A stretch of 64,000 nucleotides of DNA from Liolophura sinensis (Eukaryota; Mollusca; Polyplacophora; Chitonida; Chitonidae). Made by a program: the position numbers and the translations under genes. The notes beneath the pieces were generated by a model. That model ran no database searches. It was not told the DNA's origin and was given only the letters and a program-made list of their open reading frames with translations. Within the stretch, counting starts at the first letter, position 1, and each line of letters opens with the position of its first letter. The stretch spans positions 7,318,501 through 7,382,500 of the forward strand of contig NC_088295.1 of the NCBI RefSeq assembly GCF_032854445.1, in the 5' to 3' direction. Below are positions 21,110-31,640 of this stretch, piece by piece.

Positions 21110-23075
21110 GTGCTCTGTGTGTGTGACCTGTAGGGTCATCAGCTCTTTGTCGTGTCACATTCCTGCCTTCATCCAGTCACCGTGACAGTAGGCCTATACC
21201 GGGTACATCACTGTGGGCAGGAAACATAACTTACTACTGGTCATCAACTCTTTGTCGTGTCACATTCCTACCTTCATCCAGCCACTGTGACAGTAGGCCT
21301 ATACTGGGGAGGTTTATTTATTTATTTATTTATTTATTTCATTGGTGTTTTACGCCGTACTCAAGAATATTTCACTTATACGAGGGCTGCCAGCATTATG
21401 GTTGGGGAGAACCGGTCAGAGCCCGGGGGAAACCCACGACCTTCCGTAGGTTGCTGACTGACCTTCCCACTTACGGCCGGAGAGGAAGCCAGCATGAGCT
21501 GGACTTGATCTCACAGCGACCGCATTGGTGCGAGAATGCGCGCTAAACAACTGAGAAACGGAGCCCCCCTATAGGCCTATACCGGGGAGATCACTGTGGA
21601 CAGGAAACATAACTTACTACTGGTCATCAGCTCTTTGCCGTGTCACATTCTTACCGTCATCCAGTCACCGTGACAGTAGGCCTATACCGGGGAGATCACT
21701 GTGGACAGGAAACATAACTTACTACTGGTCATCAGCTCTTTGTCGTGTCACATTCCTACCGTCATCCAGTCACTGTGACAGTAGGCCTATACCGGGGAGA
21801 TCACTGTGGACAGGAAACATAACTTACTACTGGTCATCAGCTCTTTGTCGTGTCACATTCCTACCGTCATCCAGTCACCGTGACAGTAGGCCTATACCGG
21901 GGAGATCACTGTGGACAGGAAACATAACTTACTACTGGTCATCAGCTCTTTGTCGTGTCACATTCCTACCGTCATCCAGTCACTGTGACAGTAGGCCTAT
22001 ACCGGGTACATCACTGTGGGCAGGAAACATAACTTACTACTGGTCATCAGCTCTTTGGCGTGTCACATTTCTACCGTCATCCAGTCACTGTGACAGTAGG
22101 CCTATACCGGGGAGATCACTGTGGACAGGAAACATAACTTACTACTGGTCATCAGCTCTTTGCCGTGTCACATTCCTACCTTCATCCAGTTACCGTGACA
22201 GTAGGCCTATACCGGGGAGGTCACTGTGGACAGGAAACATAACTTACTACTGGTCATCAGCTCTTTGTCGTGTCACATTCCTACCTTCATCCAGTCGCTG
22301 TGAGAGTAGGCCTATACCGGGGAGATCACTGTGGAGTGGAAACATAACTTATTGTTGGACACCAGCCCTACCTCGTGTGACATTCCTACCGTCAATCAGT
22401 CACTGTGACGGTATGCCGGGCAAATCACCGAGGACAGGAAACATAACTTACTGTTAGTCATAACCTCCTTGTACTGTGACATTCCTACCGCCAATCAGTC
22501 ACTGTGACCGTATACCGGCCAAATCACTGTGGGCAGGAAACATAACTTACTGTTAGTCATAACCTCCTGGTACTGTGATATTCCTACCGTCAATCAGTCA
22601 CTGTGACGGTATACCGGGCAAATCACCGTGGACAGGAAACATAACTTACTGTTAGTCATAACCTCCTTGTACTGTGGTACTCCTAATCAGTCCCTGTGAC
22701 GGTATACCGGGCAAATCACCGTGGACAGGAAACATAACTTACTGTTAGTCATAACGTCCTTGTTCCGTGATATTTCTACCGTCAATCAGTCACTGTGACG
22801 GTATACCGGGCAAATCACCGAGGACAGGAAACATAACTTACTGTTAGTCATAACCTCCTTGTTCCGTGATATTCCTACCGTCAATCAGTCACTGTGACGG
22901 TATACCGGGCAAATCACTGTGGACAGGAAACATAACTTACTGTTAGTCATAACCTCCTTGTACTGTGATATTCCTACCTTCAATCAGTCACTGTGACGGT
23001 ATACTGGGCAAATCACCGTGGACAGGAAACATAACTTACTGTTAGTCATAACCTCCTTGTTCCGTGATATTCCTA
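21110..23075. repeat. 105/99-bp satellite, two subfamilies
   Basis: Tandem units sharing ACAGGAAACATAACTTACT. From 21120 to about 22370 the period is 105 bp (AGTAGGCCTATACCGGGGAG, CATCAGCTCTTTGTCGTGTC). From about 22370 to 23075 a second subfamily has a ~99-bp period (GGTATACCGGGCAAATCACC, TAGTCATAACCTCCTTG). The first section is broken by a SINE at 21312-21571. The array starts about 0.6 kb upstream of gene 2. Confidence 0.93.
21312..21571 (-). mobile_element. SINE family B inserted in satellite, with TSD
   Basis: Minus-orientation family B copy: (TTTA)n tail, GGTGTTTTACGCCGTACTCA, CCAGCATTATGGTTGGGGAG, ending ACTGAGAAACGGAGCCCCC. Flanking TAGGCCTATACTGGGGAG at 21294-21311 and TAGGCCTATACCGGGGAG at 21572-21589 differ at one position. 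That motif occurs once per satellite unit, so its presence on both sides is a true target duplication (~18 bp). Confidence 0.9.
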
Positions 23076-23489
23076 CCTTAAATTGCCCTGTTTTCAATCA
23101 CAGAGAATCCGTGGTCGTCTTTTTTCTGTCTTAACACATCTGGTCAAGGGAGTGTACGTCAGTGCCTTCCAAAATCACAGTATAACTTCCCTTAAATTAC
23201 AGAAATCTAGCATATGTAAGTGGTTGATCGTCCCAGGTACACACACCCCTATGTCTTATTCTTTAAAGTATTTGCCATGTGTGTGTAAATATAGCGGCTG
23301 TGACCTATCGGTTAACTCTTTTCACTCCGCACCACTCACCTCAAAAGGCTGTCACTCCGCCTGACTGGCTCTTTGTGACGAAACCTGTTGAAAGAGTTCA
23401 GGTAGAAGGGAAGGATTCCAGGTTGCTCTGACCCCTCCACTTCCCTCCTCTTCTTCCCCACCCCACCCCCGGAATAAGTAAGAAAAGAG
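23076..23489. other. unique non-coding DNA
   Basis: Between the satellite and the next SINE. A pyrimidine-rich CCTCTTCTTCCCCACCCCAC stretch lies near 23447. No gene is recognised. Confidence 0.45.
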
Positions 23490-23847
23490 TGAGTGAGTGA
23501 GTGCTTGGGGTTTAACTTCGTACTTAACAATTTTTCAGTCATATGACGACGAAGGAATCCTTCGAGTGTATATAATGTGCTTCCTTGTTGCAGGACGGAT
23601 TTCCACCGTTCTTTTATCTAGTCCTGCTTCACTGAGGTGGCTTACCAAAGGCAAGTAAGCCGCACAGCTTGAGCCATTATACTCATACGGGTCAACGAGT
23701 CGTTGCACTATCCTTCATGCTGAACGTCAAGTGAAGAAGTTACAACTTTCTCTTTTAAGGTCTTACGTGTGACTCGACCCAGCATTGATCCTGGACCTAC
23801 AGCTCCCGAAGCGGACGCTCTACGTACTGTGTTATCGGGGCTGGTCA
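23490..23847 (-). mobile_element. tRNA-derived SINE family A
   Basis: Near-complete copy: (GAGT)n, GCTTGGGGTTTAACTTCGTA, CATATGACGACGAAGGAATC, AGTTACAACTTTCTCTTTTA, and a head with AGCATTGATCCTGGACCTAC. It is followed by a purine-rich stretch at 23849-23868. The target duplication is not clear because both flanks are A/G-rich. Confidence 0.85.
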
Positions 23848-23868
23848 GGAAAAAAAAGAAAAAAAGAT

Positions 23869-26800
23869 AAAGCACCACCGAACATACTGTGGAACAAACC
23901 TTCCCGACACAGTCATATAAAAACATTCTGGATATTTCACAGGTAATTTGAACCCACTTCTGGGATATTTATAGTGTATTTGTCTTAGTACCTTGAATAA
24001 TAATCCCTCAGACATTTAGTTAAGTGTTATTAAAATGTCTGTATGTAGATGTCTGTAATAGAATAAATAGAGGATATTGAACAGTAAAGGTTCAGTATCA
24101 CAAAGATTTTTCCAGTAAGAGGTGAAACTGATAACATTTGGGTTATCATTTCCACCTGTCACGAGAAAAATATTTATGATATTTACCCTTCACTGTGGAA
24201 TATTCTATTTAGTATTTATATTTGGACAATATCATGATTTTGTGTATTTGTGCAAGCTTAAGCAATGTTTATAGTTGTAGGCCTTCACAGACTTGTGTAT
24301 ATAGAGTGACGTCTCACATGATGTCTTGTATGACGTCGTGTCTTGTTGCATGACATAAGATAGTTAATGTTGAGAGAACTTGTATTATGACGTCATTCTG
24401 CGAAGCTCAGATTCGTACGTTATAAACAAAATGTTTCTTTGGGACGTCATGGCGCCGGGGTGTGTAACTCTAGCCAATGAGATATCACTTTTATCGGTGA
24501 AGGAAATCCCGACATGTCACCTTTACATAAATAATAAAACAAACGCCATAACGTACAAGGAGACAGTTCGTGGTAATATACTGCATCAGACCGCTACGGC
24601 ATGTCTGCACATGACCAAAGTCTACAGTGTACGCTGTAGGCCTACACGTTTTCCTGTACTACTGTAGTCAAGGTAACGTTCTGCACGGATTCGTACTCAA
24701 TGTCCCTTCTGACAAAACTCACCATGAGAAAGGATTTCACCAGGAGAAACGAATACTAGCGACATTCTAGCGTTTGCCATAACAACATAATTTGTACGAC
24801 TATGATTCAATACATATCATACATACCAGTAAAAATTGCGGAACTTGAGACATTTTCTCATTTTCGTTAAAAGTTAAGGAATACCAAACAAAATAACTAA
24901 GTTCAATCTTAGTGGAAACACCATTAGAAGTCTTATTTAAATCTGCGACATTTATATTTATCTGACTCATGCTTTTTCACAGCCAAAGTGTTACAAATGT
25001 ATACACGTTAATCAGACATTCACCAATATTATTTCTTGTTACAGCGAAACTTAGTGTATATGTAACTCGATGGTTTGCCTATGTTGTAAGCCTATATGTA
25101 CACTATACAGCAGGTATATGTATTAATACAGTAATTTATATACATCTAAATTTCACCTTTACATAAATATCACTTTTATCGGTGAAGGATCATTACATGT
25201 AGGCCTACTTCTGTCATATAGCCAAATGCTGTGTGCATTACAGTAAACGGTGTATTCCAAAATTAAATACGATATCAGGAATGAAAAAATGTTTTCAATT
25301 CCAACAGACAAGCAACTCGTCGACATCATTTATGGTATATGTACACATATGCTTTGTTTTATTGTGGCAGTCCGTAATGCTGCTGCCACTTAAATATCAT
25401 ACCGAAAACACCGGGCATGACACCCACCCAGTCACATAGGGCAGCCGTAATACCATTTTGATAGTATTCGTATGATCCAACTCGGGTTTGATCCCAGGTC
25501 TCTCAACTTTGAGGCGGACGCTCTAACCATTAGGCCACCGAAGCCTTCCTCTATTTATGGATTGTGAAAACAGAAAATAGAAAAAATGCCGAAATGGAAA
25601 TGTACATTTTCTATTGGCCGATAATACCCACAAAAAAGATCTGCCGTTAATCCCGTGGCCCGAGGGATGACATATTGCATTTCCGTCGATCTAATGGATT
25701 AATGCCTCCGTGATTACGGAATATTTCGTTATCAGGAACGGCTTAATTAGTTATCAGGAACAGATCAATCCGTTAGATGGAGGAAAACTCAGGGAACGAA
25801 TTTAAGGGAAGATCTTTTTATGGTAACGAGGCGTGGTATGTACTTGGTATATAACTGCGAATAAGTGAAACTGTGAAAATATACCGCCCAGTTCACTTTA
25901 ATATGAACAGACACACTGCCCGCTGACTGGTATTGTGCGGATTTCCTGTGTTGTGGCAGCTACAAAACACTAATCAAATAAATAAATAAATAAATCAGTC
26001 ACAAATATACCTCACCCTGATTTCGTAAAAGTCAGGTAAACAGGTATATAACAAGTCTTCGGACAGAAGTAGGCGAGGTCAAAAGTAAGTTGAACATGTG
26101 CTATTTGTAAAGTACGTTAAGTAAGAAGTGAAAGTTCTGTTATACGTGCACACATAAAATCACTTTGGTACTTCTCCATTATGTCCACTAGGGTCGATGT
26201 CAAGAAAGACAGAGCCTGTCGCTGTAGTGTGTGCATAAGTTTGATGTTTTGAAGCCCCATGTTAAATAACGCAAAAAAAGAAAAAAAAAAATTCGGGATT
26301 GAGCGAACCATTGTTCTAATGTGTTCTTGAAAATTAAAAATTCTTGGAGCTTTGAACGCGTGTTATTTTCTTATAAAATATTCCAAAATGTCGTTAAAAC
26401 ATGAACGAAATAAATTAAATGAATATTGCATGGACGACTGTAGATTCATGAAAGGCTGGTAAAATGATCACAACAGGCAAAATCTAGAGAATGATATAAC
26501 TCCGGAAGGTGTGATTCAAGTAATATGACACAAGTGTAGTTCACAATGCATGGTTCAAGAAAGGTATCTTGATTGCAGGTAGGTCGTTACTACAATTAGA
26601 TGCTGATAGTAAAAGACCACATCAGATAATAAGTTGAAAGTGAGGTATGCTAAAATGCTGGTAACACAATGTTGTTTAAGTGATGTATCTGAAAAAAAAG
26701 GTGTTGTTCATTTAGTGTGAGGAGTATATGCCAGAAAATGTTCTTCTGCTGATGTGACTCGAGTATAGGTAAAAAAAAAGTTCACGTGTCGAACCTCTCG

Positions 26801-27034
26801 TGTACGTGGGAAATGTAGTTTAAGAGATGTACATGTATGTTCGAATGATATAACTAAAATGTACGTCAGAAAATATGGGCCTAATTAATTTGAAGAGCTT
26901 TAATTTTTGCATGTTAAAAAATTCAGCTTAACAGGAAGAATAATGACATGAATGGCGTGATATCTATATCTCAAGTAAACGTGGCAGCTCTCGAAAAACT
27001 GAACAAACATTTACATACATATTTAAATCAGCGG
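23869..27034. other. unique non-coding DNA with small fragments
   Basis: Mostly AT-rich unique sequence. It holds a tRNA-like SINE head at 25478-25548, TAAT-rich blocks at 25600-25800, a (AAAT)n run at 25976-25993 and poly-A runs near 26275. The motif ATATCACTTTTATCGGTGAA occurs twice (about 24482 and 25167). No exon is recognised. Confidence 0.5.
25478..25548 (-). mobile_element. orphan tRNA-like SINE head
   Basis: Read on the minus strand it gives GGTGGCCTAATGGTTAGAGC (A-box region), GTCCGCCTCAAAGTTGAGAG and GGGATCAAACCCGAG (B-box region). The acceptor stem does not close, so it is a tRNA-derived SINE fragment or tRNA pseudogene, not a working tRNA gene. Its closest relative in the window is the head of the element at 5827-6098. 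Confidence 0.6.
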
Positions 27035-27300
27035 GGGCCTCCGTGACCGACTGAGTTGTCACGTCAGCGCAGCGCATTAACCCAAGAGCCTCTCATCAAT
27101 GCACTCACTGTGAGTTCTAGTCCAACTTATGCTGGCTTCCTCTCCGGCCGTACATGGGAAGGTCCGCCAGCAGCCTGCGGATGGCCGTGAGTTTCCCCCG
27201 CGCTTTGCTCGGCTTCTCCCACCATAATGCTGGCCGCCGTCGTATAAGTGAAATATTCTTGAGTACGGCGTAAAACACCTATCGAATAAATAAATAAATT
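27035..27300 (+). mobile_element. tRNA-derived SINE family B
   Basis: Full-length, with head GGGGGCCTCCGTGACCGACT, body CTCTCCGGCCGTACATGGGA and CTCCCACCATAATGCTGGCC, and 3' end GTGAAATATTCTTGAGTACG plus an (AAAT)n tail. The A box is more decayed than in the 9553 copy. The target duplication is uncertain (TTAAATCAG versus TTAATTCAG). Confidence 0.88.
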
Positions 27301-28959
27301 TAATTCAGTATAATTCTATATTAATTCAGCATATGTATATGCGCATCTGTGGATCTATAAAACATCCTTCGCAACATATAACTGTATGATACAAGAATCC
27401 CTTGTGAATACTGTGTGGAGAGCTATATATTCATCGAACGTGTCTGTGTCATCGGAGTTTAATTCGTGATGAGTGCCCTCCATACCGGTTTTCAAACTTT
27501 TATTCGACGTAGGGTGTACCTATTTTTGCCTCTACTTTTATTGTGCTCAACAGCCAAAGTATACAAAAGCATAAGAGCACCAAATGTACCTGTCAGTTAA
27601 CCCCTTAAGAACCGTGCACGAACTGGCAATATATTCCGGATACGTTATCACCGCGTCATAACCCCATTGTTGTGCATGAAGGCCCATTCACTATTCTGTT
27701 CTGTACTCACTATTCATGGAGAGAATAACAGACTCTTTCAGGACAGGTAATTTAGCCTATCGACATTTTTAAGAATGTGTATTTTTGCTCTGTTTTATTT
27801 GTGAACAACCGGGTTAACTGCTGCATGCCTTTCCAGGAGCCTTTGAGATGTTGTGATATTAACTTTAGACTTATCCAGTACTTTGCAATCTACATGTTTG
27901 CGTAAAGCAAAAGACCCCTATAGAATTTTGTCCATATATTTGTAAGCCTACTGTTTACAGATACTATACATTAGCTGCTGTTTGTGGAAAGCGAAACCTT
28001 CATTTGACCAAGAGTAGAAATTACTCTTATTTTAAAAAAGAATGTTTTTTTATCGACCTTATCTACATGATCTGAGTTTATTTTTGCTTCTGCTTTTATT
28101 GTACTGAACATCCACATCCGCACCCGAAGCAACAAGCGCTGTACTCGAATGCGAGACTTTACTGATCAATAGTCTAGGATGTACATATATATGTAGTTGC
28201 AGCGAGCAAGTACTTTATTCATCTAAGCCAGCGTAGTTCTTAAATAGTTTCAATTCTTTTGGCTTTGAAGGAATTAGTATATAGGTCTATAAGAGCTGTG
28301 TTACAATTTTAAATGTTAACCTATGTTACCTAGAAGCCACTGGTAGGCAAATGTTAGGTGAAACCCATTAAAACCTTTATGGAAACCTGATTTTATCACA
28401 CAAACACACATAACCAAGGTAATACATCGAGATTTATCAGTAATTACTGCCTCTGTACGAGATCTTGATATCTCGTTTAAAGTTTTATTCAGAGCTGTAT
28501 ATACCACCTACATCTCCTTGGCGCCCGAAACACATTATTGCATGTACCGGTATATCGAACCTTTCTTTATGGAAAAAAAACAAAAAAAAAAAACAAAAAA
28601 AAAAACGGAAAAGTTCTTGAGATGTTCACATTTCAAAATAAACATCAATATCTTTTCACAGAGTAAAAGGTCATATGTCGTGTGACATCATTTGGATCAG
28701 CTGACTTCCCGTAGCCATTTTATTTTCTATTCACTAACCCGGTAAATGTGACTTTTACATTCGCTGTTTAAATGTTCCCCTTACAGAGATTTACTGGTAC
28801 CGGTACATTTCGTTAGCAACAAATAACGCGACAATGTCGCAAAAGCTAGAAAAAAGTTGTTGGGAAACACTCGCGCACAGAAATACCGTACCATGCACTG
28901 ATCAAATCACATTATTGAACAGGGAAAACTGGAATTAGGACCTATATACACGTATATGC
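27301..28959. other. unique non-coding DNA
   Basis: AT-rich sequence without a recognisable exon. A decayed SINE-like head lies near 28125-28235 and an A-rich block at 28568-28605. Confidence 0.45.
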
Positions 28960-28971
28960 TCAGCTGAAATG

Positions 28972-29235
28972 TTTATTTATTTATTTATTTTATTTCATTG
29001 GTGTTTTACGCCTTACTCAAGAATATTTCACTTATACGACGGCGGCCAGCATTATGGTGGGAGAGCCCGGGGGAAACCCACGACCATCCGCAGGTTGCTG
29101 ACAGATCTACCCACGTATGGCCGGAGAGGACGCCAGCATGAGCTGGACTTGAACTCACAGCGACCGCATTGGTGAGAGACTCCTGGGTCATTACGCTGCG
29201 CTAACGCGCTAACTGACTGAGCCACGGAGGCCCCC
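28972..29235 (-). mobile_element. SINE family B with perfect 12-bp TSD
   Basis: Minus-orientation copy from the (TTTA)n tail to GAGCCACGGAGGCCCCC. A perfect direct repeat TCAGCTGAAATG flanks it at 28960-28971 and 29236-29247. It is intact through both Pol III boxes, so it is among the younger insertions here. Confidence 0.94.
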
Positions 29236-29247
29236 TCAGCTGAAATG

Positions 29248-31297
29248 GAGATAATAGTAGCGATAGCAGTAGTAGTAATAATGTAGCGCATCCCCCCCCC
29301 CCCCACCCCCCACCCCCTATGAAGGCTTATATACCTTTCGAAATGTTATTTTCATAGGACGTATATTATATTTGCTAGTTACCAGTGGATTTTATATACC
29401 TTTACATGTGTTACAGGTATATAGGGGTGAAGAGTCTGGGTCCTGTATGTTTTATACGAGGCCTAATTTCATATTTAACCTACGTTAAGACATAAAGTGC
29501 TCTAATAGATCATAAAATTCGAAACTAGGTGATCCATCATCATTTTAAAATTAATTAAAATTCCTACATGAATTCCGAAACAGAGAAATAAGCCCTGTCA
29601 GTATGCATAGGGTCCTCTTTCTAAGAATCTTTCTCGATTCGTAACTTTTTTAGCGCCATCATATATCAACATGCCAGTTTTATCATGTCAAAATATATAT
29701 ACACTAGAAACCCACGATTATTAAAATATTCATGTGATAACTCTTGTATAGGCCTACAAACCTAAAGCAGCTAATGTACAAAAATTTACAAATAGCGTAA
29801 AATAATCAAATTTTGATACCACTCTCTTTTACCCCAGAGAGACAAAGGGCAATCGTTTTACATTTAACTTTCAATTATTCACCTTTTAACAACTCAACTT
29901 TAACTATATGGTACATGTATGTGTTCATTCATGCATACAGTCTGTAGCACTCTCTTGTAAGGGAGGTAATAATGTGAATTCCTGTTCTCATTCGGTGTCT
30001 TTGCGGAGAGTGCGCTGTCAAATCGATGCGCCGGGAAATAGGTGCACTTTTTTCAAACAGTCAGAAATTGAATATCGAAGTTTAGAACACGTGTATGTAG
30101 AGAACAGGGCTTTTAAGTGGCCAAGGTGGTTGGCAGATGACACGCCTCGTTTTACCTATGTAGTCTGGAGTAGATCACGTGAAGTGACAGGGACCTGGGG
30201 TACACAGGGGTCAATTCCCATACTCCCCAGTTTGCCATATTTGTTAAACGTTTAGTTCGAGCCTACATACTGACAACATGTGTAAGTGGTCTTGTGATTG
30301 GGGTGGTGTTACCCCATTCTGATGGGAATAGGTCAATTGCCATACATGGCATTCCCCATGTTAGAGTTGGCTGCATGGATGTTTATACTACTGTAGTAGT
30401 CCGAGATTGCTCTTACGATAGATTGGCAAAATTTTGTTGGACCATATGTGGCCCCAAACCACAGTCAGAGCGCAAAAGTTATGTAAAGTAACCTTACTCC
30501 ATTTATTTCACCTAAAATTTGACTTTTTTTTCTAGTCACACATTTTTCCTGATTCTGATTGACTAGTCCACCTTATATGAACATTTGATAAGATTTTTTT
30601 TTGTGTGTGAAATTTGGTTAATGTTTATCCGAAAAAGTTGTCTCATACATGTATCAAGACCTTTATGTGCTTCTCAAAGTGAAATGTTACAGGCCAACTT
30701 TGTGTTCAGTGCATTAAGTTATATTAATTGTTGAGCCCCATTTTTAACAACTTGCCATACTTAAAAGTAAATTTATCCTGGGGCAGCATCTGCCATGTTT
30801 TGAGTCCATATTTAAGGCATAATTGTTACACGAGATGCATCCCCAAACAAATTTTGATGTTTCAAAGTACAAGATCATCATGTACATGTACTGGTTATGT
30901 TATATACATACGAGATCTTTTATTTCATATCCGTTGTGATCCAAAACTGACTGCCATTGCATAAGTGAAAAATTAGTGAGAACGATATTTAGCAATAATG
31001 AAATAAATAAATTAATAAACTTGTTGTGATACCTGTAAAATTCTGACCAATTCTTTGAAATTTGAATGCAGCAGAAAAAGTAATCCTAAGGGATGATTCT
31101 AACAAATACAAACGTGTTCATATACCTTTTCTTTCTTATCTCAAAGCTCACAAATTACTCAGCATTAATTAAAATATAATAGTTGTGCAACGTACAAGTA
31201 GATTAGAATGTTTTGGCTTTTTAAAATATATTCCTTTAAAGTAACTTACAGTTTATGGCAGTCAATTTATCCATATCTATGTTTTTATGCCTTACAG
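29248..31297. other. unique non-coding DNA, 5' flank of the ACSM gene
   Basis: A C-run near 29291-29325, then AT-rich DNA. The open frame at 29908-30255 has no recognisable family or splice context. The end of this stretch (TATGCCTTACAG at about 31286-31297) looks like a splice acceptor, so an untranslated first exon of the ACSM gene may lie somewhere upstream. Confidence 0.5.
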
Positions 31298-31313
31298 GCT
31301 CTGAGGAATAAGC

Positions 31314-31640
31314 ATGTTTGCCCTACACAGCATGGCGTGGGGACGATCAGCTTTCCATTGCACACTGAAACCCACAATGTTCAGACTTTGTCCTAAGCAA
31401 CTGACAAAGTGCTGGAATAGGCAGTTACGGCAAAGATATCTGTGCTTCGTTTCTGCAAAGAGTTGTCTCCCTTCTTTCACCCATCCCTCTACTAACAGAC
31501 GGTGGTGTTCAACTCTCAGCATCTTTGGGCATGATCCATTTGATGATTATGAGAAGAGTCGGAAGCAGTTCAGCTTGACTGTTCCCGAATATTTTAACTT
31601 TGCCACAGACGTCATCGACCGCTGGGCTTGTATGGAAGAG
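31314..31640 (+). CDS. ACSM gene, first coding exon
   Basis: 109 codons. The N terminus is rich in Arg, Lys, Ser and Cys with almost no acidic residues over the first ~65 positions, typical of a mitochondrial presequence. It then enters family sequence at [15 protein letters not shown]. The donor is GTGCGA (weak), phase 0. Confidence 0.88.

Noticed and set aside
25478-25548. Functional tRNA gene
   Set aside because: A and B boxes are visible but the acceptor stem does not pair; it matches a SINE head.
29908-30255. 115-aa open frame upstream of the ACSM gene
   Set aside because: No recognisable family, no splice context, ordinary length for chance in this sequence.
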